Assembly (NCBI GenBank): GCA_002371675.1
Contig: DFGE01000019.1
Span: 17,117 to 80,470 of the forward strand
Length of the DNA stretch: 63,354 nt
Origin: Clostridiales bacterium UBA3758
Lineage (GTDB): Bacteria > Bacillota > Clostridia > Oscillospirales > Oscillospiraceae
Reading direction: 5' to 3'
The notes below the pieces were generated by a model that made no database searches, had not been told where the DNA came from, and was given only the letters and a program-made list of their open reading frames with translations. A program made the position numbers and the translations under genes. Position 1 is the stretch's first letter; each line of letters opens with the position of its first letter. Shown one piece after another: positions 42,900 through 50,178 of the stretch.

Positions 42900-44075
42900 A
42901 TGGAGAAAATCAAAGGCGTCAATCTCGGCAACTGGCTTGTCCTGGAGAAATGGATGAGCCCCGCGCTCTTTGACGGCACCACGGCGGAGGACGAGTATTA
43001 CCTGCCCACACAGCTGAGCCGTGACGCCTATGAGGCGCGCATCAAGATCCACCGCAGTGAGTACATTTCCGAGCGCGATTTCGCCACCATCGCCCGCATC
43101 GGGCTGAACACCGTACGTATCCCGATCCCGTATTTCATCTACGGCGACCGGGCCCCCTTCATCGGCTGCATCGAAGAGCTGGACAAGGCCTTCAAATGGG
43201 CGGAAAAGTACGGCCTGAGGATCCTCATCGACCTTCACACCGTGCCCATGAGCCAGAACGGCTTTGACAACGGCGGCATCTCTGGTGTCTGCAAGTGGTC
43301 CCAGATCCCGGAAGAAGTGGATTACGTTGTGAATCTGCTGGGCAAGCTCGCGGAGCGTTACGGCAAGCGAGAGGGCCTCTGGGGCATCCAGCCGCTCAAC
43401 GAGCCGATCACCGAGCCCATGTGGAGCGCAATGGATGTGCAGGGGCGCTATCCCCCGGTGGACAAGGAACTGGCCGCGGGCAGCGTGCCCAACACGATGG
43501 AATTCCTGCGCGGCTTCTATGATCGGGCTTATGACGCGATCAAGCCTCATCTGGGTGAGGGAAAGAAGGTCGTCTTCCATGATGCGTTCCGGCTGAAGGA
43601 TTGGAAGGATTATCTCACGCAGGAGAAGTATATCGGCAATGTGGTGCTGGACACCCATCAGTATCTGATGATCGCCGAGGCCTTCGGCTGCGAACAGACG
43701 CTGGAGGGCTATATCAACTACATTAAGGACGTATACGAAAAGGACATCGCCGAGGTACAGGAGTATGTTCCCGTTGTCTGCGGCGAGTGGTGTATCTTCA
43801 ACTCCCTGGCCGTCGGCATGGACACCAAGGGCGGCCAGTCCTCCCTCAACGGTGTCGATTTCAGCGACAGCAAGACCGTCAGCGAAGAAGAAAAGACGGC
43901 CATCTACACGGCCATCGCGAAAGCGCATCTGGACGCCTGGGCCAAGGGCAGCGGCTACTTCTACTGGACCTACAAGATGCTGCTGGATCCCACCAACGAG
44001 GCCAACTGGCGCGGCTGGGACTGCTGGGATCTGGCCAAGAGCGTCGACCTGGGCTGGTTTCCCGAAAAAGTATAG
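42900..44075 (+). CDS. GH5 hydrolase, exo-glucanase-like
   Basis: 391 residues from the ATG after AAAGGAGA; an in-frame ATG at 42846 has no ribosome site. MEKIKGVNLGNWLVLEKWMSP resembles the N-terminus of GH5 exo-beta-1,3-glucanases. Acid/base E168 (GIQPLNEPI) and nucleophile E296 (VVCGEWCIF) are in place, with HQYLMIAEAF before the nucleophile. No signal peptide, so it acts on imported short glucosides. Exact bond specificity is open. Confidence 0.85.
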   Translation: MEKIKGVNLGNWLVLEKWMSPALFDGTTAEDEYYLPTQLSRDAYEARIKIHRSEYISERDFATIARIGLNTVRIPIPYFIYGDRAPFIGCIEELDKAFKWAEKYGLRILIDLHTVPMSQNGFDNGGISGVCKWSQIPEEVDYVVNLLGKLAERYGKREGLWGIQPLNEPITEPMWSAMDVQGRYPPVDKELAAGSVPNTMEFLRGFYDRAYDAIKPHLGEGKKVVFHDAFRLKDWKDYLTQEKYIGNVVLDTHQYLMIAEAFGCEQTLEGYINYIKDVYEKDIAEVQEYVPVVCGEWCIFNSLAVGMDTKGGQSSLNGVDFSDSKTVSEEEKTAIYTAIAKAHLDAWAKGSGYFYWTYKMLLDPTNEANWRGWDCWDLAKSVDLGWFPEKV

Positions 44076-44105
44076 TAAACGCAAAAATGATTTTTGCGTT
44101 TACTA
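44072..44105. terminator. Perfect hairpin at the GH5 stop
   Basis: TAGTAAACGCAAAAAT pairs perfectly with the downstream ATTTTTGCGTTTACTA-type arm around GAT, overlapping the GH5 stop codon. It is AT-rich with no trailing T run, so it may be an RNA-processing or operator element rather than a terminator. Confidence 0.55.
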
Positions 44106-44122
44106 TAACAGATCAAAGCCGT

Positions 44123-44202
44123 TTTTCTCGCCCCTAGCGGGGCACCCGAAAAACATGGCTAAATCGTAAACTCATTTTTCAAATTCGTTTACGATATAAA
44201 TA
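44123..44202 (+). promoter_or_regulatory. Two further inverted repeats in the GPH transporter leader
   Basis: A long imperfect stem pairs GCCGTTTTTCTCGCCCC with CGGGGCACCCGAAAAAC (about 44119-44160). A 9-bp perfect dyad ATCGTAAAC/GTTTACGAT spaced by 15 nt (about 44164-44196) lies just ahead of the transporter ribosome site. Together with the hairpin at 44072 they fill the 152-bp gap. Confidence 0.5.
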
Positions 44203-44227
44203 ACGGAGAAAAGAAAGGAGCAAACAC

Positions 44228-45658
44228 ATGAGCAGTGATTCCACGAAACTCGCCGCTATGAATCCCGACGCCAAGCTTGGCATGCTGGAACGCATCGCCT
44301 ACGGCATGGGCGACTTCGGCGGCAACCTGATCTACACCGCGATCTCTTCCTTCCTGCTGGTCTACTACGTCAGCGTGGTGGGCATCCCCTCTGCCGCGGC
44401 CGGCAGCATCCTGGCGATCTCCAAGATTTTCGACGGCGTTTCCGACCTCATCATGGGCCGTATCGTCGACAAGTCCAACAGCAAGCGCGGCAAGGCACTG
44501 CCCTGGCTGATCCGCATGTCCATCCCCATGGGCATCTGCTCGGTGCTGATGTTCACCATCCCCGCGAACTTCGGCCCCACCGCGAAGATCATCTACGCCT
44601 TCATCACCTATAACCTGGTCTCCACCATCTTCTACACCGGCTACAATGTGCCCTATGCCACACTGCAGGGTCTCATGACGCTCGACTCCTACGAACGCGG
44701 CTTGCTGGGCAACTTCCGCATGATGCTGGCCACCGCTGGCACCCTGCTGGTCAACAACGTCTTCACCCGCATCGCCCAGGCTGTCAACGGCGGCGGTGAG
44801 GAAGTGCTCTATGCCTATCAGAAGGGCTGGACCGTGGCCGCCATCGTCATGGCCGTCGGCTTTATCGCGGTCAGCTTCATTCCCTTCACCCTCTGCAAGG
44901 AGCGCGTCAAGCAGGATAACGGCGGCGAGGGTGAAAAAGGCCCCTCCGTCATGGAGAGTCTCAAGAGCCTGCTCAAGAATAAGTACTGGGTCCTCGAGGT
45001 CATCTTCCTCTTTGTTCTCTACTTCATGATGAGCACCATGTTCGGTTCTCAGTTCTACTACATGCAGTATGTGGTGGGCAACGTGGGCGCCTTCGGCACC
45101 GTGTCCAGCATCGTGCAGATCTTCCAGATCGCTCTGATGCTGCTGGCCGCGCCCTTCCTGATGAAGAAGTTCGGCAAGCGTGTGACCGCTCTGGCCGGCA
45201 TGGGCGCCTCCCTCCTCGGCTATGTCCTGACTGCCTTGGCCGGGACCAACATTCCTTTCCTGATCGTTGCCAACGCCATCAAGGGTGCGGGCTTCGGTCT
45301 CGGCGCGGCTACCATGTGGGGCCTGCTGCAGGACGCCATCACCTACGGCCAGTGGATGACCAACGTGCAGGCTGTCGGCATGGGCAACGCGGCCTCCTCT
45401 TTCACCATGAAGATTGGCTCCGGCATCGGCACGGCCGCGCTTGGCTGGATCCTTGCTGCCGGCAACTTCGACGCCGCGCCTGAGAGCGCTTCCTCGATCG
45501 CCGCGCTGGGCTGGGCTTACATCTGGGTGCCGATCATTGCCTGTGCTATCGGTGTGGTCTGCCTCATCTTCTTCGATCTTGACAAGAAGTATGATACGAT
45601 CGTCAAGGATCTGGAGGAAGGCAAGTGGAAGGGCACCAGCGAGCACAAGGATCTGTAA
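44228..45658 (+). CDS. GPH-family sugar:cation symporter (cassette 3)
   Basis: 476 residues with about twelve membrane spans, after AGAAAGGAG. LGMLERIAYGMGDFGGNLIYTA and GRIVDKSNSKRGKALPWLIRMS are strong GPH signatures, close to cassette 1. Expected to import the substrate of GH5, GH42 and GH43. Codon use is strongly biased to C- and G-ending codons, suggesting high expression. A terminator follows at 45698. Confidence 0.92.
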   Translation: MSSDSTKLAAMNPDAKLGMLERIAYGMGDFGGNLIYTAISSFLLVYYVSVVGIPSAAAGSILAISKIFDGVSDLIMGRIVDKSNSKRGKALPWLIRMSIPMGICSVLMFTIPANFGPTAKIIYAFITYNLVSTIFYTGYNVPYATLQGLMTLDSYERGLLGNFRMMLATAGTLLVNNVFTRIAQAVNGGGEEVLYAYQKGWTVAAIVMAVGFIAVSFIPFTLCKERVKQDNGGEGEKGPSVMESLKSLLKNKYWVLEVIFLFVLYFMMSTMFGSQFYYMQYVVGNVGAFGTVSSIVQIFQIALMLLAAPFLMKKFGKRVTALAGMGASLLGYVLTALAGTNIPFLIVANAIKGAGFGLGAATMWGLLQDAITYGQWMTNVQAVGMGNAASSFTMKIGSGIGTAALGWILAAGNFDAAPESASSIAALGWAYIWVPIIACAIGVVCLIFFDLDKKYDTIVKDLEEGKWKGTSEHKDL

Positions 45659-45697
45659 AGCGCCTTACACAGAACGCATTGATGAAAAGATAAACGG

Positions 45698-45726
45698 ATG
45701 CCGGCACGCCAATATCGTGCCGGCAT
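45698..45726. terminator. Terminator after the GPH transporter
   Basis: ATGCCGGCACG (45698-45708) pairs perfectly with CGTGCCGGCAT (45716-45726); only a weak T-rich tail follows. Confidence 0.7.
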
Positions 45727-45791
45727 TCCTCTGTATTGAGAAAAACGCATTTTTCCGTTTTTCCAGCGTTCTGCTGGACGCGACTAACAGC

Positions 45792-45945
45792 AATTGAAGG
45801 CGTCGATTCCAATGGTACTATTTTGGTGAAAACAAGGCCTAATGGAATGATTATCAGCTAAAATCTGTACCTGTCAGAGTACTTGTTTCCAATGGTTCCA
45901 ATCTATAAAGGGTCAAATAAAGGGTCAAAAACAGGCGGAAAAACC
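45792..45945 (+). repeat. Left-end leader without tRNA core (copy C)
   Basis: Begins AATTGAAGGCGTCGATTCCAAT, matching copies A and B exactly from the first base after the tRNA core, but the core itself is missing and the upstream sequence is unrelated. The match boundary therefore coincides with the edge of the core. Confidence 0.8.
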
Positions 45946-46320
45946 ATGGAAAAATCGCTGTATGAAAAGCTGGACGGAAGCTATACAAAGGTCGGAGATT
46001 ATCTTCTGCCGAATCTGACGATTGACGAGACTGAGCGGTGCCAGATCAGCAAATATGGGTTGCTGCGCAAACGCTATCTGAAAGAACACCGCCGCGTGTT
46101 ATACACCAATTTGCTGATGTCCGACAAGTTGGATCATCACATAGTCGAGATCGACAAGGCCTGTGAGGAGTGGATGGAGTTGCTTACTTCACAGATGGCT
46201 AAGCAAGAGGGCGTGACCGAGGCGCTCAAGGCCGCCGATCAAATGGAATGGGTGCGCAAGATGAACAGTATCCGCAACCGAGCAGAAGAGATCGTCTTGA
46301 GCGAGCTCGTTTACTGCTGA
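45946..46320 (+). CDS. TnpV family transposon protein (second intact copy)
   Basis: 124 residues, about 80% similar to the protein at 3382 by eye, with the same blocks: YTKVGDYLLPNLTIDETE, ISKYGLLRKRYLKEHRR, AADQMEWVRKMNSIRNRAEE. Ribosome site GGCGGAAAAACC is weaker than in copy A (AGGCGG for AGGAGG). Followed by a DUF6809 gene disrupted by a nonsense codon. Confidence 0.85.
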   Translation: MEKSLYEKLDGSYTKVGDYLLPNLTIDETERCQISKYGLLRKRYLKEHRRVLYTNLLMSDKLDHHIVEIDKACEEWMELLTSQMAKQEGVTEALKAADQMEWVRKMNSIRNRAEEIVLSELVYC

Positions 46321-46333
46321 TGGAGGTGCCGAG

Positions 46334-46615
46334 ATGCTGGTTCTGGAAGGCCTGTACCTCGGTGATGTGCACCCCATTGAGCGCAGCTTCAAGCGTAACA
46401 GCTAGTATGCGAAAGCTCTGGATGACCTCGTAAAAGCCGGAGACGCACTGACGGACACACTCACCGAGAAGCAAAAGGAAATGTTCGAAGCCTGCATGAC
46501 CGTACAACAGGAGGTCAAAGTGCTCACGGATTGTGCGACGTTCATCTCTGCTTTCCGTCTGGCTGCGAAGATCATGGTCGATGTGCTGACGGACGGAGAT
46601 ATGCGAAAAATCTGA
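46334..46615 (+). pseudogene. DUF6809 gene with nonsense codon
   Basis: Full-length 93-codon frame from MLVLEGLYLGDVHPIERS to VLTDGDMRKI, but codon 24 (46403-46405) is TAG where the copy at 3768 has CAG (NSQYAK). A single C-to-T change therefore stops translation early. All other blocks are preserved, so the change is recent or the gene is dispensable. Confidence 0.8.
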
Positions 46616-46628
46616 TTTTAGAAAAAGC

Positions 46629-46665
46629 GAACCCAGAGGCAGCGAGATATCCCTTCTCTGGGTTC
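46629..46665. terminator. Hairpin after DUF6809
   Basis: GAACCCAGAG (46629-46638) pairs with CTCTGGGTTC (46656-46665) across 17 nt. It corresponds in place to the terminator at 19653 and separates the convergent GH39 pseudogene. Confidence 0.6.
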
Positions 46666-46697
46666 TTGCCGGGACTTTATATCCTCTTTTTGGCCCT

Positions 46698-47749
46698 TCA
46701 TCGCTCACAGAGCGCGAGCTTGGCGTACATGTCCTCGAGGATCATGCGCACGTCCACGAAGTCGTAGACACGGATCTCTTTTCCCCCGGGGTTCGGGAGA
46801 TAGCGCATGTCGTCTGCGATGAGCGGCGCTGTTTCCGTGTGGAAGTTGCCGCGCCAGCCGCACTGGAGCAGCACGCCGACGACCGGGGAATCGCCCAGGC
46901 ACCAGTTTTCGCCCTTACGAAGCTCGCAGGGCTCCGTGCTGTGGAGATTATACTCCTCCATCTGATCGTAGAGATATCGCCCGACTCTGCCTCCAGGTCG
47001 TCGCCCGTGCTCTCCACCCCGCCGATGGGGTCGCCCGCGTACTGGTGCGTCGTGACAAAGTCCACGGGCACCTCATGCTCCCGGCAATAGGCCAGGAAGG
47101 AGGACACCCACTTGCTGCCGCTGGTGGCGGGGACGCCGACCTGCAGCTGCGGGTCCACCGCCTTGATCGCCTGCGCGGTGGTCTCATAGAGCTTGAAATA
47201 GGCTTCCCGGTCCTCAGAGAAGAACACCACCGGCAGATCCGGCTCGTTCCAGACCTCAAAGAGCCAGGAGCACACTTCTTCCTTACCGTAGCGGTGGATC
47301 AGGAAACGAAGAAAGCGCTGGATATACCCCGCCCAGGCCGCATGATCGGCAGGCGTGTCTATGCAGGGCCTGTAGTAGAACACGCCGTCCACCTGATTCC
47401 GGCTCAGCTTCTTCGGCATGAAGCTCAGCTCCACCAGCGGCTTCATCCCGGCGTCAAGGACATTATCATACGCGAGACCGCAGGCGCGGAAATTCTCTTC
47501 GGTGAAGCTCTCCGCACCGGGAGCCGGGAACAGCTCTCACAGGCTGCAGACCGTGCGCATATCGTCGTCAAAGATGCCGTGGAAACGCACGCGCTCGATG
47601 CCCAGGGTGTCGTGGATGAACTTCAGCTGCCTGACATAGTCGGTGCGCAGCGCCAGCAGCGCGTGGCCGCTGCCCACACAGAACTGCCAGTGCTTTTTAT
47701 GGGGGATGCGCGGAAGACCGGAGGCAATCGTAAACTCCATACAGCTCAC
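46698..47749 (-). pseudogene. GH39 beta-xylosidase-like gene, broken
   Basis: Start overlaps the beta-phosphoglucomutase stop. The frame reads GIERVRFHGIFDDDMRTVCSL, a TGA at 47537-47539, then resumes ELFPAPGAESFTEENFRACG ... FEVWNEPDLPVVFF ... FVTTHQYAGDPIGG, which are GH39 blocks including acid/base Glu (WNEP). A frameshift near 46980 moves it to another frame whose sequence (YNLHSTEPCELRKGENWCLG ... VDVRMILEDMYAKLAL) does not look like GH39 and lacks the LTEWN nucleophile. It may be a chimeric junction with another gene. Confidence 0.75.
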
Positions 47750-48387
47750 CCGACGACGTTTTCCAGTTCCCGGAAGCTCGTCAGATTCCAGTCGCCGGCA
47801 CCGTTTTTGGCCGCGTCGCCCACACAGGCGACCTTCATGCCGGCATTGTGTCCGGCTTCGGCGCCGGAGACCGCGTCCTCCACCACCAGGCAGTCCTTCG
47901 GCTCCATGCCGACAAACTCGGCCGCCTTCAAAAAGACCTCGGGGTCGGGCTTGGAATGCGTAATATTGTTGCCGTCGGACACCGCGTCGAAATACCCTTC
48001 GAGGCCAATCTGGCGCAGGATGAAAGGCGCGTTCTTCGACGAGGAGCCGATGGCCAGCTTCAAACCCCGGGCGCGGAGCGCGTCGAGCGTGTTTTTCACC
48101 TCGTCGCTCAAATCCGCCGTGCTCATCTCCTTGAGCGATTCGCGGTAGATCTCGTTCTTCTCGGTGGCAAGGGCAAGCTTCTCCTCGTCTGTGAGAGCCG
48201 GGCCGGTGTATTTCTCCAGCACGATCTCCAGGCTCGCCATGCGGCTGACGCCGCGCAGACGGTTGTTGATCACCCGGTCAAAAGGGGTGCAGAGCTTGTC
48301 GGCCAGGGCCTTCCAGGCGCGGTAATGATATTCGTCGGTGGAGCAGATCACACCGTCGAGATCGAAAATGATGGCTTTGAACTGCAT
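47746..48387 (-). CDS. pgmB: Beta-phosphoglucomutase (HAD superfamily)
   Basis: 213 residues. FDLDGVICSTDEYHYRAW gives the catalytic Asp9-Leu-Asp11 pair and the cap-entry residues; LRGVSRMASLEIVL is the substrate-specificity loop of beta-phosphoglucomutases, GSSSKN is motif II and VVEDAVSGAEAGHNAGM motif IV. Converts beta-D-glucose-1-phosphate to glucose-6-phosphate. The usual partners are GH65 phosphorylases, none of which is present; the adjacent NagZ-type GH3 is the likely source of substrate (inference). Confidence 0.9.
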   Translation of the reverse strand: MQFKAIIFDLDGVICSTDEYHYRAWKALADKLCTPFDRVINNRLRGVSRMASLEIVLEKYTGPALTDEEKLALATEKNEIYRESLKEMSTADLSDEVKNTLDALRARGLKLAIGSSSKNAPFILRQIGLEGYFDAVSDGNNITHSKPDPEVFLKAAEFVGMEPKDCLVVEDAVSGAEAGHNAGMKVACVGDAAKNGAGDWNLTSFRELENVVG

Positions 48388-48403
48388 ATCTTCTTCCCCC
48401 CCC

Positions 48404-50158
48404 TTAATATTTCAGGTAATCCTTCCCGCAGTAGGGATCGACGGGGCTGACGCCTTTGAATTCGCTGCGGCCCATAATCTTTTCCATGACCGCCTTTTTG
48501 AACTGGGGTTCTCCGCTGTAGGTGTTAATGAATGTCTCGACCATCGGCGCGTCGAAGAGGTGGTAAGGACAGCCGGTGCTGATCATCATGACCGGAACCT
48601 CCGCCGTGAGCCAGGGAGCGTCGTCGCCCATGCCAAAGGTGACGTTCCAGTTCAGGCGCAGCGTCGTATTGTTGGAGGCGTTCGTCATGTTGCAGACATA
48701 CACGTACAGGTCGTAGCACTTGCGGGTTTCCTCAACGCCTCGGGTGATCTCGGCCATCAAAGCGGCTTTCTCCGGCGGAAGCTCCGGAAGATCAAAGTCT
48801 GCCGGATCGATGCTGACGCGGCGGTCACGCACGGTGACCTCAAAGCCTTCCTTCTCGAACAGCTCTTTCCAGGCAAGGACATCCGCGTCGTTCGGATCCA
48901 GGCTCTTCTGGATCACGTTCAGATAAACCCGGCGGTATTTTTTCGGCGAAATGGGCAGAAGATTCTGTCGGTCATGTACCAGCGTGACGGCCCGGTCGGC
49001 GACATTGTCACTCCAGGCGCGAAACTCCGGCTTCCCAACTTCCTCCAGCGCCTCGGGAGGCGGAACAAGCGTGCCCTCCTTCTGTTTTTTGTGCAGACCG
49101 AGGGACGCCTTGGTAGCAAGGATGCGCTTCACGGCCTCGTCCAGACGTTCCATGCTCAGGATTCCGTCTTTGACGCCCGCAAGCAGATAGTTGTAATCCT
49201 CCGCGAGATCCTTATGGAAGAGGAACATATCCGCGCCGTTCTCGATTGCCGTCGGTACAGCTTGACGGCGCGGCATCGCGACGGTCATGCCTATCATAGC
49301 TGAGGAATCGGTGGAGATCAGGCCGTTGAAGCCCAGCTCGCCGCGCAGAAGGCCTGTCATCAATTCTTTGCTCAAACTGGCAGGACGGAGCTGCTCCCGG
49401 CGGCTCGCGTTCGGGTTCAGCTTCTTCACCCAGGCAGGCTGGGCAATGTGCCCGACCATGACGGTCTTGGCTCCTTTATCAATCAAGGTCTTGTAGATGC
49501 GGCCGTAGGTCTTCATGTACTCGTCACAGTCGAGATGATTAACACTGGTCAGGATATGCTGGTCACGCTCGTCTGCGCCGTCACCGGGGAAATGTTTGAT
49601 GGAGACTGCCACGTTGCACTCGTCTGCCGCATCAAGATAGCGGGACGCGCAGGCAATGATTCTGTCTGGGTCAGAGCCGAAAGTGCGGGTATTGGTAATG
49701 GGATTGTGGAAATCCATGTCGATGTCGATGATCGGTGCGAAGGACCAGTTAAGACCCATTGCTGCGCCTTCGTGGCATGCGACAAAGCCCATGCGATAGG
49801 CATCCTCGGGGTCTCCGGTCGCGGCAACGGCCATCGGCGAGCCGAAGCCGGTGCCCTCGAACGACAGTCCGCTGCCGCCCGCCTCTGTATTTGCAGCAAG
49901 TAAGAGCGGTATCTTTGCCATGTTCTGAATGCGGCGATGTGTTTCCTGGATCACCGCCTTGGGGCCGGGGCGATACATGATACCGCCGACGCCGAGGCCA
50001 CAGATCATGCTGCGCAGCGCCTCATCGTTGCCGACAATCCCCAACGGGCAGAAAACCTGACCGGCCTTCTCTTCCAGCGTCATGGAGGCGAGCGTCTCTT
50101 CGACCCAGGAGATTCCCTCGTCATCGAGGAAAAACGGATTTGCTCTCAGATCAATCAT
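48404..50158 (-). CDS. NagZ-type GH3 glycosidase or phosphorylase
   Basis: 584 residues. KHFPGDGADERDQH (188-201) holds the Asp199-His201 dyad that serves as acid/base in the NagZ branch; the nucleophile is D284 (ISTDSSAMIG). A second domain (~380-584) is present, as in Gram-positive NagZ. No signal peptide is seen. GH3 enzymes with the His dyad were shown in Cellulomonas to work as retaining phosphorylases. Together with the next-door pgmB, this makes a beta-glycoside phosphorylase plausible, but an N-acetylglucosaminidase is the default. Confidence 0.85.
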   Translation of the reverse strand: MIDLRANPFFLDDEGISWVEETLASMTLEEKAGQVFCPLGIVGNDEALRSMICGLGVGGIMYRPGPKAVIQETHRRIQNMAKIPLLLAANTEAGGSGLSFEGTGFGSPMAVAATGDPEDAYRMGFVACHEGAAMGLNWSFAPIIDIDMDFHNPITNTRTFGSDPDRIIACASRYLDAADECNVAVSIKHFPGDGADERDQHILTSVNHLDCDEYMKTYGRIYKTLIDKGAKTVMVGHIAQPAWVKKLNPNASRREQLRPASLSKELMTGLLRGELGFNGLISTDSSAMIGMTVAMPRRQAVPTAIENGADMFLFHKDLAEDYNYLLAGVKDGILSMERLDEAVKRILATKASLGLHKKQKEGTLVPPPEALEEVGKPEFRAWSDNVADRAVTLVHDRQNLLPISPKKYRRVYLNVIQKSLDPNDADVLAWKELFEKEGFEVTVRDRRVSIDPADFDLPELPPEKAALMAEITRGVEETRKCYDLYVYVCNMTNASNNTTLRLNWNVTFGMGDDAPWLTAEVPVMMISTGCPYHLFDAPMVETFINTYSGEPQFKKAVMEKIMGRSEFKGVSPVDPYCGKDYLKY

Positions 50159-50178
50159 GTCAGTTGCTCCTTTTCATA

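Noticed and set aside
44072..44202. Riboswitch in the transporter leader
   Set aside because: The stems do not match a riboswitch class I can recognise; listed only as inverted repeats.
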